Shown here one piece after another: positions 34,694 through 43,240 of a stretch of DNA of 64,000 nt. The stretch spans positions 3,620,001 to 3,684,000 of the forward strand of contig NZ_CP051428.1 of the NCBI RefSeq assembly GCF_012676905.1, written 5' to 3'. A model generated the notes under the pieces. That model had not been told where the DNA came from. It made no database searches and saw only the letters and a program-made list of their open reading frames with translations. Position 1 is the first letter of the stretch; each line of letters begins with the position of its first letter. A program made the translations under genes and the position numbers. The DNA is from Paenibacillus albicereus. GTDB lineage: Bacteria > Bacillota > Bacilli > Paenibacillales > Paenibacillaceae.

Positions 34694-35788
34694 TTAGTGC
34701 ACTCGGGCCGACTCCGCCGCGGCAGAGGCTTCCCCAGGAGCAGCCGTCTCCGCCGCGCCGCCGGCTTCGTCCGGCTGCCCGGAGGCCTCCGGCGCTTCCA
34801 GCGGACCGTCCGGCTGCTCCGCGCCGGCCTCCGCCGCAAAAGCGAAGCGGCCGACCTTGCGGAACTTCATGTAGCGGTCCTCGATGAGCTCCTCCGGAGA
34901 CATCGCGAGCAGCTCCTGCAGATGGCGCCACACCGCTTCCCGGATCGACTCCGCCTGCTGCGCGTAATCGCGATGGGCTCCGCCCTGCGGCTCCGGCACG
35001 ACCTCTTCGACGATGCCGAACGACAGCAGGTCCTTGGCGGTGATCTTCATCGCCTCGGCCGCCTGGTCCGCCTTGGAGGCGTCCTTCCAGAGAATGGACG
35101 CCGCGCCGTTCGGCGAGATGACGGAGTAGATGGCGTTCTCCAGCATGAGCACGCGGTTGCCGACGCCGAGCGCCAGGGCGCCGCCGCTGCCGCCTTCGCC
35201 GATGACGACGCAGACGACCGGCACGCCGAGCAGCGCCATCTCGCGCAGGTTGCGGGCGATCGCCTCGGACTGCCCGCGCTCCTCGGCGGTATTGCCGGGA
35301 TAGGCGCCCTTGGTGTCGATGAAGGTGATGATCGGACGGCGGAACTTGTCCGCCTGCTGCATGAGCCTCAGCGCCTTGCGGAAGCCCTCCGGATGGGGGC
35401 TGCCGAAGAAGCGGGCGATGTTGTCCTTGGTATCCTTGCCGCGCTGGTGGCCGATGACAGTGACCGGCATGCCGTTCAGCTTGGCGAGGCCGCCGACGAT
35501 CGCCAGATCGTCCGCGAACAGCCGGTCGCCGTGCAGCTCCAGGAAGTCGGTGAAGATCGCCTGGATGAAGTCGAGCGACGTCGGCCGCTGGTGATGGCGG
35601 GCCAGATGCATCTTCTCGGCTGCGCCGAGCTCATTGTAGAGCTCCTCCTCCAGCTGGCGGCAGCGCGCCTCCAGCCGGGCGATCTCGTCGCTGAAGTCGA
35701 TGCCCTTGCCTTGGCTCAGCCCCTTCAGCTCCTCGATCTTGCGCCTCAGGTCGCCAAGCGGCTTTTCGAAAGGCAGTTCACCCGCCAT
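34694..35788 (-). CDS. accA: Acetyl-CoA carboxylase carboxyltransferase subunit alpha
   Basis: With AccD forms the carboxyltransferase that makes malonyl-CoA for fatty acids. N-terminal [20 protein letters not shown], then [49 protein letters not shown], and the crotonase-fold core [43 protein letters not shown] and [12 protein letters not shown]. The last 45 residues (after [12 protein letters not shown]) are an Ala/Glu/Pro/Gly-rich tail beyond the family end, raising length to 364 aa from about 325. AAGGAGGAG precedes ATG 35788. It overlaps accD by 11 bp. Confidence 0.96.
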   Translation of the reverse strand: MAGELPFEKPLGDLRRKIEELKGLSQGKGIDFSDEIARLEARCRQLEEELYNELGAAEKMHLARHHQRPTSLDFIQAIFTDFLELHGDRLFADDLAIVGGLAKLNGMPVTVIGHQRGKDTKDNIARFFGSPHPEGFRKALRLMQQADKFRRPIITFIDTKGAYPGNTAEERGQSEAIARNLREMALLGVPVVCVVIGEGGSGGALALGVGNRVLMLENAIYSVISPNGAASILWKDASKADQAAEAMKITAKDLLSFGIVEEVVPEPQGGAHRDYAQQAESIREAVWRHLQELLAMSPEELIEDRYMKFRKVGRFAFAAEAGAEQPDGPLEAPEASGQPDEAGGAAETAAPGEASAAAESARVH

Positions 35789-36668
35789 AACCCGTCTCCT
35801 CCTTCACGGCATGCATGTCGAGCAGACGCGTCAGCGTGGACTTCATGTCCTTGCGGTGCACGACGCGGTCGAGCTGGCCATGCTGCAGGTTGAATTCCGC
35901 GGTCTGGAAGTTGTCCGGCAGCTTCTGGCGGATCGTCTGCTCGATGACGATGCGGCCGGCGAAGCCGATGAGCGCTCCCGGCTCGGCCAGGTTGTAGTCG
36001 CCGAGCGAGGCGAAGCTCGCCGTCACGCCGCCCGTCGTCGGATCGGTCATGACGGAGATGTACAGGCCGCCCTCGCTCTGGAACTTGGCGAGCGCGGCGC
36101 TCGTCTTGGCCATCTGCATGAGGCTCAGGATGCTCTCCTGCATGCGCGCGCCGCCCGAGGTCGAGAAGATGAGCAGCGGCAGCTTGCGCAGCCGCGCCTG
36201 CTCGATCGCCCTCGTAATCTTTTCGCCGACGACGGAGCCCATGCTGCCGCTGAAGAAGTCGAAGCTCATGACGGCGACGACGACCGGGAATCCGCCGATC
36301 GCGCCCTCGCCCGTGACGACGGCGTCGTTCAGGCCCGAGTTCTTCTTCTGGGCTTCGAGCTTCGAGGCGTAGCCGGGGAATTCCAGCGGATCTTCGGAAA
36401 TCATGCCGTGGTCGAATTCAGACAAACGTCCGTCATCGAGCGTCATTCCGATGCGCTCCCAGGCGCTCAGGCGGAAATGATGCCCGCAGGACGGACATAC
36501 TTTGTGGTTCTTGTCCAACTCCTTGGAGAATTGGATCGCCGCGCATTTGGGACATTTGTTCATCAAGCCTTCGGGAATGTCCCGCTTCGGCCTCTCCTGC
36601 TTGTCCCCGCGTTCCCTTTCGGAAGGCACGGTGGCGTATTTTCGTTTATGGAACAGGTCCTTGAACAC
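35778..36668 (-). CDS. accD: Acetyl-CoA carboxylase carboxyltransferase subunit beta
   Basis: Zinc-containing beta subunit of carboxyltransferase. The zinc ribbon is [10 protein letters not shown] ... [12 protein letters not shown] (C-x2-C, C-x2-C). The core has [65 protein letters not shown] and [26 protein letters not shown]. There is no ATG: the GTG at 36668 ([13 protein letters not shown]) aligns with the family start and has GAGAGG 8 nt upstream; a GTG at 36677 is too close to it. 296 aa. Promoter is upstream of the small gene 36711-36899. Confidence 0.95.
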   Translation of the reverse strand: MFKDLFHKRKYATVPSERERGDKQERPKRDIPEGLMNKCPKCAAIQFSKELDKNHKVCPSCGHHFRLSAWERIGMTLDDGRLSEFDHGMISEDPLEFPGYASKLEAQKKNSGLNDAVVTGEGAIGGFPVVVAVMSFDFFSGSMGSVVGEKITRAIEQARLRKLPLLIFSTSGGARMQESILSLMQMAKTSAALAKFQSEGGLYISVMTDPTTGGVTASFASLGDYNLAEPGALIGFAGRIVIEQTIRQKLPDNFQTAEFNLQHGQLDRVVHRKDMKSTLTRLLDMHAVKEETGYGG

Positions 36669-36710
36669 AAGTGACACCTCTCAAGACGCTAAGTATAGTC
36701 GGGCCGGCGA

Positions 36711-36899
36711 TCAGGAATGGAGAATGGACGTCAGCACTTCCTGGACTTCATCCAGTTCTCCGGACGGCACGAGGATCTCGTACTGCTGCTTGGACATGTT
36801 GATGGGTCTTGTCTGGACGAGGAACCCCTCTTCGGTAAGCCTTCGTTTGATGCTCTCCGCGATCTTCGCCGTCGGCGCGATGTAGATGACCGTCCACAT
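36711..36899 (-). CDS. Small conserved protein upstream of accD, 62 aa
   Basis: Function unknown. The sequence WTVIYIAPTAKIAESIKRRLTEEGFLVQTRPI followed by YEILVPSGELDEVQEVLTSIL reads as a beta-alpha-beta fold like the DUF2007 'putative signal transducing' proteins. Start at 36899 has a strong AGGAGGT 8 nt upstream; the longer in-frame ATG at 36950 does not. It is 42 bp before accD and shares its promoter, so co-expression with fatty-acid synthesis is likely. Confidence 0.72.
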   Translation of the reverse strand: MWTVIYIAPTAKIAESIKRRLTEEGFLVQTRPINMSKQQYEILVPSGELDEVQEVLTSILHS

Positions 36900-36945
36900 G
36901 AAAGGTACCTCCTGATATCCCGGAAACAGGTCACATGATCTCACA

Positions 36946-36975
36946 ATCATAGCATAGGAGAACTTTTGCTAGCAA
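36946..36975 (-). promoter_or_regulatory. Promoter for the small gene-accD-accA operon
   Basis: On the minus strand TTGCTA (plus 36970-36975), 18-nt spacer and TATGAT (36946-36951), with TGC before it (extended -10). The leader would be about 40 nt. No FapR-like operator was seen beside it. Confidence 0.55.
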
Positions 36976-37135
36976 GAAAGGCCTAGGCCATTCCGGGTCG
37001 AAAGCCCGCCCGGGAGCGCCGCCCGGCTGACGGCCTCGCGGAGGGAAGCGGAAGCGGCCGGCCTGTCCGCCGACGTGCCGGAAAGCTCGCTGCAGGAACG
37101 ATTCGCTCCCGCAGCCGCCGAATCCTGCACGCCTC

Positions 37136-37636
37136 TCAGGCTTTCGTGCCGTCCTCGCTATAGTCTGTCGCCCTCGGGTCCTGATGCGCGATCCGGGCCG
37201 ATGCCGCCGCAGCCAGTCCGGCTACGAGATCGTCGAGAAACACGTGGATCTCGCCCGTGGACTTGTCGTTGAGCCGGCTGATGATGCCGGGCTTCACCTT
37301 GTCCAGGTAGCCGAAGCTGGTCAAGCCGATCATGCCGTACACGTGCGTGATGCCCATCGCCAGCGTCTCGTCGACGCCGTACAGCGATTCGTCCTTCTCC
37401 ATGATGCGCTGCAGCGGAGCCGGCAGCAGCCGCTTCTCCGCCAGCTCGTCGAGCGCGATGCCCGTGCAGAGCACATATTGGACTTCGCGCTTGCCGAGCA
37501 CCGTGCGCACGCTGTCCACACATTCTTCTATCGTGAGGTCAGGGTTATAGGGAAGCTGCAAGGAATGGACGATTTCCGCGACATCCGCTACCGTGACTCC
37601 GCGCCTCTCCAGCCAGCGCTCCAATTCAACGTTCAT
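37136..37636 (-). CDS. PgpA/YutG-family phosphatidylglycerophosphatase A-like protein (copy 2)
   Basis: Paralogue of the gene at 4613-5167. Shared blocks are KREVQYVLCTGIALDELAEK, LLPAPLQRIMEKDESLYGVDE, THVYGMIGLTSFGYLDKVKPG and IHVFLDDLVAGLAAAASARIAH. At 166 aa it lacks the charged tail of copy 1 and matches B. subtilis YutG length. The start at 37636 is chosen because GGGAGG is 7 nt away; an ATG two codons up is too near. Single gene, 237 bp upstream of the small gene-accD-accA run. Confidence 0.82.
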   Translation of the reverse strand: MNVELERWLERRGVTVADVAEIVHSLQLPYNPDLTIEECVDSVRTVLGKREVQYVLCTGIALDELAEKRLLPAPLQRIMEKDESLYGVDETLAMGITHVYGMIGLTSFGYLDKVKPGIISRLNDKSTGEIHVFLDDLVAGLAAAASARIAHQDPRATDYSEDGTKA

Positions 37637-37938
37637 CCGCATTCCTCCCGCTTGGCCAAGGTGCCGGAGCTGTCCCTCCGGGGAACGGGACAGGCCCCGG
37701 CGCTTGCGCCGCAGCGCCGTCGCGCGGCGCAGGCAGCCTTAGAGGGACGCGGCCGATCCGCCCCCCTCGCGCCTGCCGACTCCGCCGCCCGAGGCGTTCC
37801 GGCTCGCAGCCTAGGGCTGCTGTGCTTCCTACTCTATGCTCCTGTCCCGCGAAATGTTCCGGAAAAATAGAGCCTGAAAGAGGCCGAGGCTGACCGGAAG
37901 CCGATCCGGACATGCTAAGGTCAAGGAGGATGATTGCC
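37637..37938. other. Intergenic region between pgpA copy 2 and MBL gene
   Basis: 302 bp between divergent genes. The first 200 bp are GC-rich and the part near 37840-37935 is more AT-rich, presumably the promoters. I see no supported ORF, dyad or consensus promoter. Confidence 0.4.
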
Positions 37939-38715
37939 ATGCCGCAACTGCCGGAAGATTTGACTTTGAAACGAACGCTGATCGCCAATATCGCGATGAT
38001 CGGCAAGCCGGGAAGCGGGGAATGGACGCTGGTCGACGCCGGCATCGCCGGCTTCGCGCGGGCGATCGCCGACGCCGCAGAGGAGCGCTTCGGCGCCGCC
38101 GCGCCGAAAGCAATCGTGCTTACGCATGCCCATTTCGACCATGTCGGCTCGCTGGAGAAGCTGCTTGAGCTATGGGACGTGCCCGTATACGCTCACGAGC
38201 AGGAGCTGCCTTATCTGCAGGGCGAGCGGAACTACCCTCCGCCCGACGCCGATGCGGGCGGAGGCTTGATGACGCTGCTCTCGCCGCTGTACCCGCGGGA
38301 AGCGCTGCAGCTCGGCGGCAAGGTGAAGCCGCTGCCGGAAGACGGGAGCGTCCCCGGCCTCCCTGAATGGAAATGGATCGGCACGCCTGGCCATACGCCG
38401 GGACATGTCTCGCTGTTCCGCGAGCGTGACCGCGCGCTGATCGCGGGCGACGCCTTCATCACCGTCAAGCAGGAATCCGCCTGGGCCGTGCTCGTGCAGG
38501 AGCAGGAAATTCACGGCCCGCCGATGTACTTTACGCCGGACTGGGCGACGGCCAAAGCATCCGTTCGACGCCTGGAGGCGCTTCGTCCCGAATTCGCGCT
38601 CGCCGGCCACGGCGCTCCGATGGACGGCGAGAGGCTGCGCGCCGGACTGGCCGAGCTGGCGGAGCGCTTCGACGAGATGGCCGTTCCGCCGGACCGGAGG
38701 CCGGCGCAGCGATAG
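37939..38715 (+). CDS. MBL-fold metallohydrolase (258 aa)
   Basis: Metal-dependent hydrolase of unknown substrate. Motifs: TLVDAGIAGFA, VLTHAHFDHVGSLEKLLE (HxHxDH), GTPGHTPGHVSLF (His), LIAGDAFI (Asp) and FALAGHGAPMDG (His). Near neighbours are glyoxalase II and quorum-quenching lactonases, but no substrate-specific motif is seen. An insert with NYPPPDADAGGGLMTLLSPLYP lies between the metal sites. ATG 37939 has AAGGAGG 9 nt upstream; an ATG three codons earlier overlaps that site. Convergent with dnaE. Confidence 0.85.
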   Translation: MPQLPEDLTLKRTLIANIAMIGKPGSGEWTLVDAGIAGFARAIADAAEERFGAAAPKAIVLTHAHFDHVGSLEKLLELWDVPVYAHEQELPYLQGERNYPPPDADAGGGLMTLLSPLYPREALQLGGKVKPLPEDGSVPGLPEWKWIGTPGHTPGHVSLFRERDRALIAGDAFITVKQESAWAVLVQEQEIHGPPMYFTPDWATAKASVRRLEALRPEFALAGHGAPMDGERLRAGLAELAERFDEMAVPPDRRPAQR

Positions 38716-38805
38716 AGGGAGCCGGAGCGAAGCGTAGGCTGCGCAAGGTTTTTCCGCGTGTAGCCCTCTGCTCCCATGGAAGCGCAGGACGCGCACGGAA
38801 ACAAT

Positions 38806-38839
38806 GAAAAAAACCGTCTTGGCCACGGCCAGGACGGTT
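38806..38839 (-). terminator. dnaE terminator
   Basis: A 13-bp stem with one G:T pair (38812-38824 with 38827-38839) followed on the minus strand by a run of T (A run at 38806-38813 on plus). It lies 55 bp after the dnaE stop. Confidence 0.7.
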
Positions 38840-38893
38840 GAAAAGGAAGAGGAGCTGGGCCGATGCGCGTCGACGACGGGCGCCAGGCTCCGG

Positions 38894-41800
38894 CTACTTC
38901 ACGACGGCGCAGCCTTGGCCGAGCAGCTGCTCGATGCGCTCGATCAGCTCCGGCGATGGCTTGACGCGGTAGCGCTCGCTCAGCGCCATCGTGCGGGACT
39001 CCCGCTCATAAAAGAGCACGGTGCCGAGCGGTCCCGCATGCTCCCCGATGAGCGCCTTGAGCCGCTCCAGGACGGCGGGAGTCTCCCGATCCGCCGTGAT
39101 CTTGAGATACAGCCGCTGCGCGGCGGCGGCAGAGCGCTCCGGCGCGGAAGCAGCCGGACGTCCCGAAGGAGCGCCTGCCGCCTGCGCTCCGACGGAGCGC
39201 CTCGCGGGCGGCGAAGCTCCGCCTGCAGCTGGCGGCGGCGTCCCGACGGGGCCGCCGGCTCGCGGGGCGGCCTCGCCGGCGCCTGCCGCCTGCGCTCCGA
39301 CGGAGCGCCTCGGCGGCGGCGAAGCTCCGCCTGCGGCTGGCGGCGGAGCCGCGCCCGGGGCTCTGCTCCCGGGCCCCGGCGCGCCGCTGCCGCCGCCGGA
39401 GCGCGAGCGGCGCCCGCGCGCCTGGCGGCGGAGCCGCTCGACCCCGGAGTGCAGCTCGGGGTCGGCCAGGGGGACGAGGTCATCGACGATCAGCTTGATG
39501 TCCTCGTCTCCCCGCTGCACGGAGGCCTGCAGCACGGCGAGGCCTCCGGCGGACACCTTGTCCGCGAGCTTTTCCCACGCGGACGGGAAGAACACCGCTT
39601 CGACGCGCGCGATGCGGTCCTCCACCTCGGCGAACGCCATCGGCTGGCCTTTGCGGGTCCGCAGCGTCTTCAGCGACACGATGCGGACGGCAAGCACGCC
39701 GGACGCGCCCTCCGCCGCTTCCTCCAGCTCGACAAGCCGGTCGAGGCCGAGCTCGGCCAGCTGCTCCTCCGCCGCATCCAGCGGATGGCCGGACAGATAA
39801 AGCCCGAGCAGCTCGCGCTCGAGCTCGAGCAGCTGGGTCTGCGAGTAAGGCTCGACCTGAGGCAGCTCGATGTCCCAGTTCTGCACCTCTTCAAAGCCGA
39901 ACAGCTCGATCTGCAGCTCCTCGCGCTCCTTGCGCCATTTTTGCGCCGCTTCGACGGATTCGTCCAGCGCGGCCAGCTGCTGCGCCCGATGGCCCGGCAG
40001 CGACTCCAGCGCCCCGGCGCCGATCAGGCTCTCCAGCACGCGCTTGTTGACGACGCGCAGGTCGACGCGCCGGCACAGATCGATGAGGCTGGCGAACGGC
40101 CGAACCGCCGCCTCGCGCCGGATCGACTCGATCGCCTGCGTGCCGACGTTCTTGATGCTGGCGAGGCCGAAGCGCACCGCCTGTCCCTCGGGGCTGAACG
40201 TGACCGAGCTGCGGTTCACGTCCGGCGGCAGCACCTCGATGCCCATCCGGCGGCACTCGTCGATGTACTCGCCGGTCTTGCGCTGGTTGCCGGTGACCGA
40301 GGCGAGCATCGACGCCATGAAGGCGACCGGATGATGCCGCTTGAGCCAAGCCGTCTGGAACGCGAGCACGCCGTAGGCGGCCGCGTGGGCCCTCGGGAAG
40401 CCGTAGTCGGCGAAGCGCAGGATCATGTCGTAGACCCGGTCCGCCTCTTCCTCCGCGTAGCCTTGGCCGAGCGAGCCCCGCACGAAGGCGGCGCGCTGCT
40501 CGTCGAGAATCTCCCGCTTCTTCTTGGACACGGCGCGCCGCAAGAGGTCCGCCTCGCCCAAGGTGAAGCCGGCCATCGAGGAGGCGATCTGCATGATCTG
40601 CTCCTGATAGACGATGATGCCGTACGTATCCTTGAGGATCGGCTCCAGCGACGGATGCGGGTATTCGACGCGCTCCGTGCCGTGCTTGCCCGCGATGAAG
40701 CGGGGGATGAACTCCATCGGACCCGGCCGGTAGAGCGCGAGCACGGACACGATGTCCTCGAAGCCGCTCGGCCGCAGCTCCCGCAGCACGCGCCTCATGC
40801 CCGCGGACTCCAGCTGGAAGATGCCGGTCGTGTCCCCTCGTCCGAGCATCTCGTACGTCGCCGAATCATCGTCCGGCACCTCGCGGAAGTCGACCGTGCC
40901 GCCGTCCGGACGGCGGATCCAATCGAGCGTCCGCTCCAGGATCGAGAGCGTGCGCAGGCCGAGGAAGTCCATCTTGAGCAGGCCGACGGCCTCGACGTTC
41001 TCCATCGAGTACTGCGTCAGCGCGGCCGCCTCCGAGCCGCCCTGCAGCGGCACGTAGTCCGTGAGCGGACGGCCCGAGATGACGACGCCGGCCGCATGGG
41101 TGGAAGCATGCCGGGGCATGCCCTCGACCTTGAGCGCGGTCGCGATCAGCTCGCGCGTCCCCTCCCGCTCGCTGTATTCCCGCAGCTGCGGCACCGAGGC
41201 GATCGCCGACTCCAGCGTCGTGCCCGGATGGCCGGGGATGAGCTTGGCGACGCGGTCGATGTCGCCCGGCGGCACGTCGAGCGCGCGCCCGACGTCGCGC
41301 ACGGCGGCCTTGGCCGCCAGCGTGCCGAACGTGATGATCTGCGCGACATGGTCGGAGCCGTACTTGCGGCTCACATAGGCGATCACCTCGTCGCGGCGCT
41401 CGTCGTTGAAGTCGATGTCGATATCCGGCATGCTGATGCGCTCCGGATTGAGGAAGCGCTCGAACAGCAGCCGGTGCTTGAGCGGATCGACGTCGGTGAT
41501 GCGAAGGCAGTAGGCGACGAGGCTGCCTGCCGACGAGCCGCGGCCCGGTCCCGTGCGGATGCCCTGCTCATGCGCGTAGCGGATGAAGTCCCAGACGATG
41601 AGGAAGTAGTCGCTGAAGCCCATCCGCTCGATGACGCCGAGCTCGTAGCGCAGCCGCTCCTCCGCCTCTCGCAGCGTCGCTCCCGCGTCTCGCCAGGCAG
41701 CGCCATGCCCGCCATGCCCGCCATGCCCGTCCGCCGCTGCCGGCCGTCCGCTCTCCTCCAGGCTGCCGTACCGCTCCCTCATGCCGGCCTGGCAGAGCCG

Positions 41801-42706
41801 CTCCAGGTATTGAGCGGCGCTCAGCCCGTCCGGCAGCGGACGGTACTCCGGCAGCGCGTGCACGCCGAGCTCCAGCTCCAGCCGGCAGCTGTCGGCGATG
41901 CGGACCGTATTGAGCAGCGCCTCGGGCAGATGCGGGAACAGCCGCTCCATCTCCTCGGCGCTCTTCAAGTACATCCCGTCCCCGTGCATGTGCAGGCGGT
42001 CGGGATCGTTCACGCTCTTGCCGGTGCCGATGCAGATGAGCACGTCCTGCACGGCCGCGTCCTCCTGCCGCAGGTAGTGCACGTCGTTCGTCGCCGCCAG
42101 CGGGATGCCGGTCTCCTCGGAGAGGGCGATCATGCCCGCGATGACTTTTTTCTGCTCGGCCATGCCGTGGTCCTGGATCTCCAGATAGAAGCGGTCGCCG
42201 AACGACTCCCGGTACCGCAGCGCGGCTCGCCTCGCCTCCTCCGGACGGTCGTGCAGCAGATGCTGCGACACTTCGCCGGCCAGACAGGCGCTCAGGCAGA
42301 CGAGTCCCTCCGCGTGCTCCCGCAAGACGTCGTGGTCGATGCGCGGCTTGTAGTGGAAGCCCTCGAGATGGGCGATGCTGCTCAGCTTCATCAAGTTGCG
42401 GTAGCCGGCCATGTTCTGCGCGAGCAGGATCAGATGGTAGATCGGGTTGTCCTTGCGGGTCCCCTTGTCCGTCCGCGAGCCGCCCGCCAGATACATCTCG
42501 CAGCCGATGATCGGCTTGATGCCCTGCTTGACGCACTCCTTGTAAAAGGGCACCGCCCCGTACATGACGCCGTGGTCGGTCAGCGCCAGCGAGCCCATCC
42601 CGAGCTCCGCGGCCCTAGCCGTCAGATCGCGGATTCGCGCCGCTCCGTCCAGCAAGCTGTATTCGCTGTGCACATGCAAGTGCACGAATCGTCCGCCCGC
42701 GCTCAT
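38894..42706 (-). CDS. dnaE: DNA polymerase III subunit alpha
   Basis: Replicative (lagging-strand/error-prone in Bacillus) polymerase. N-terminal PHP domain FVHLHVHSEYSLLDGA ... ALTDHGVMYGAVPFYKEC (about 1-290); polymerase core with GPGRGSSAGSLVAYCL and the catalytic acidic motif PDIDIDFNDERRDEVIAYV (about 415-445); HATHAAGVV-like RHASTHAAGVVISG; FPRAHAAAYGVLAFQTAWLK; HhH and OB-fold region near ELLGLYLSGHPLD. Between about 1089 and 1192 is a Pro/Gly/Ala-rich insert with a duplicated block, so the protein is 1,270 aa against about 1,115 in B. subtilis. AAGGAGGGGG precedes ATG 42706. Confidence 0.96.
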   Translation of the reverse strand: MSAGGRFVHLHVHSEYSLLDGAARIRDLTARAAELGMGSLALTDHGVMYGAVPFYKECVKQGIKPIIGCEMYLAGGSRTDKGTRKDNPIYHLILLAQNMAGYRNLMKLSSIAHLEGFHYKPRIDHDVLREHAEGLVCLSACLAGEVSQHLLHDRPEEARRAALRYRESFGDRFYLEIQDHGMAEQKKVIAGMIALSEETGIPLAATNDVHYLRQEDAAVQDVLICIGTGKSVNDPDRLHMHGDGMYLKSAEEMERLFPHLPEALLNTVRIADSCRLELELGVHALPEYRPLPDGLSAAQYLERLCQAGMRERYGSLEESGRPAAADGHGGHGGHGAAWRDAGATLREAEERLRYELGVIERMGFSDYFLIVWDFIRYAHEQGIRTGPGRGSSAGSLVAYCLRITDVDPLKHRLLFERFLNPERISMPDIDIDFNDERRDEVIAYVSRKYGSDHVAQIITFGTLAAKAAVRDVGRALDVPPGDIDRVAKLIPGHPGTTLESAIASVPQLREYSEREGTRELIATALKVEGMPRHASTHAAGVVISGRPLTDYVPLQGGSEAAALTQYSMENVEAVGLLKMDFLGLRTLSILERTLDWIRRPDGGTVDFREVPDDDSATYEMLGRGDTTGIFQLESAGMRRVLRELRPSGFEDIVSVLALYRPGPMEFIPRFIAGKHGTERVEYPHPSLEPILKDTYGIIVYQEQIMQIASSMAGFTLGEADLLRRAVSKKKREILDEQRAAFVRGSLGQGYAEEEADRVYDMILRFADYGFPRAHAAAYGVLAFQTAWLKRHHPVAFMASMLASVTGNQRKTGEYIDECRRMGIEVLPPDVNRSSVTFSPEGQAVRFGLASIKNVGTQAIESIRREAAVRPFASLIDLCRRVDLRVVNKRVLESLIGAGALESLPGHRAQQLAALDESVEAAQKWRKEREELQIELFGFEEVQNWDIELPQVEPYSQTQLLELERELLGLYLSGHPLDAAEEQLAELGLDRLVELEEAAEGASGVLAVRIVSLKTLRTRKGQPMAFAEVEDRIARVEAVFFPSAWEKLADKVSAGGLAVLQASVQRGDEDIKLIVDDLVPLADPELHSGVERLRRQARGRRSRSGGGSGAPGPGSRAPGAAPPPAAGGASPPPRRSVGAQAAGAGEAAPRAGGPVGTPPPAAGGASPPARRSVGAQAAGAPSGRPAASAPERSAAAAQRLYLKITADRETPAVLERLKALIGEHAGPLGTVLFYERESRTMALSERYRVKPSPELIERIEQLLGQGCAVVK
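39171..39348. repeat. Direct repeat (about 70 bp, 108-bp period) inside dnaE
   Basis: The segments 39171-39240 and 39279-39348 match over about 70 bp with a few substitutions. The offset, 108 bp, is 36 codons, so the frame is kept. It encodes two copies of a PPPAAGGASPPxRRSVGAQAAGA-like block in the low-complexity linker of DnaE. Confidence 0.85.
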
Positions 42707-42815
42707 CGCGCCCCCTCCTTCCGACGCCGCCCCGGCGCGCTTCGCCGGCTGGCGCCCATGGCTCCAGCTCCGACGCCGCCCTGGGGCACATCTGTTCGCT
42801 CTTTCGTTCTATCTT

Positions 42816-42845
42816 ATCATAAAAGAGCGCCGCAGTCCCATACAA
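42816..42845 (-). promoter_or_regulatory. Sigma-A-like promoter for dnaE
   Basis: On the minus strand TTGTAT (plus 42840-42845), 18-nt spacer, TATGAT (42816-42821). Its -35 lies on the same bases as the sigma-E-like -10 of ytrH. Confidence 0.45.
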
Positions 42846-42846
42846 T
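42817..42846 (+). promoter_or_regulatory. Sigma-E-like promoter for ytrH-ytrI
   Basis: TCATAAA (42817-42823) and CATACAAT (42839-42846) resemble the mother-cell sigma-E elements KMATATT and CATACAnT, with a 15-nt gap. ytrH/ytrI are sigma-E dependent in B. subtilis. The ATG lies 50 nt further on. Confidence 0.55.
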
Positions 42847-42851
42847 GGGAC
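42835..42851. promoter_or_regulatory. 17-bp perfect palindrome in the dnaE-ytrH promoter region
   Basis: GTCCCAT-ACA-ATGGGAC covers both the ytrH -10 and the dnaE -35. It could be an operator or form a hairpin in the 5' end of either transcript. Confidence 0.5.
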
Positions 42852-42895
42852 AAGGGAAGCGATTCCCATCACTCCCCAGCGGAAAGGTGAGGCGA

Positions 42896-43231
42896 ATGCG
42901 TCGCATGAACCTGATCCTGAGCAAGGCCCTGATCGACTGCTTCATCGCCTTCGGCGTCGTCGTCGGAGGCGCGTTGCTTGCCGGCATCGGCTCGGTGCTG
43001 GCGTTCTCCCCTCCCAGCGCGATGATGCTCGATACGGCGGACCGGCTGAAAATATGGGCGCTCGTCGCGGCCGTCGGTGGCACGATCGACCCGCTTCGTG
43101 TCATTGAAAGCAACATGATGGACGGCCAGCTGTCGCCTGTCGCCCAGCAGCTGCTGTTCATCCTGTGTGCCTTCATCGGCGCCCATGCCGGCACGGAGCT
43201 CATCCGCCTCATCTGCCGGGGATCGGGGTGA
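42896..43231 (+). CDS. ytrH: YtrH-family sporulation membrane protein
   Basis: Mother-cell sporulation protein; in Bacillus the ytrH-ytrI operon is sigma-E controlled. The 111-aa protein has three predicted helices: SKALIDCFIAFGVVVGGALLAGIGSVLA, WALVAAVGGTIDPLRVI and LLFILCAFIGAHAGTELIRL; the loop FSPPSAMMLDTADRLKI is family typical. Start 42896 has AAAGGTGAGG close by; a second ATG three codons on is possible. It is followed 9 bp later by ytrI. A very long plus-strand frame runs through it from opposite dnaE but only this end is a gene. Confidence 0.85.
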   Translation: MRRMNLILSKALIDCFIAFGVVVGGALLAGIGSVLAFSPPSAMMLDTADRLKIWALVAAVGGTIDPLRVIESNMMDGQLSPVAQQLLFILCAFIGAHAGTELIRLICRGSG

Positions 43232-43240
43232 GCCCGGGCG

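Noticed and set aside
36900-37135. FapR operator upstream of accD
   Set aside because: I looked for the TTAGTACC-type dyad in the accDA promoter region and found no convincing match.
42843-42855. SpoIIID site before ytrH
   Set aside because: GGGACAAGG resembles the SpoIIID consensus but misses two positions; not strong enough to list.
38804-43231. A 1,475-codon plus-strand open frame across dnaE
   Set aside because: It is antisense to dnaE for most of its length and reads as Arg/Leu/Asp/Gln-rich sequence without domains; only the last 111 codons (42896-43231) are a gene, ytrH. High GC and GC-rich third positions remove stops from the opposite strand.
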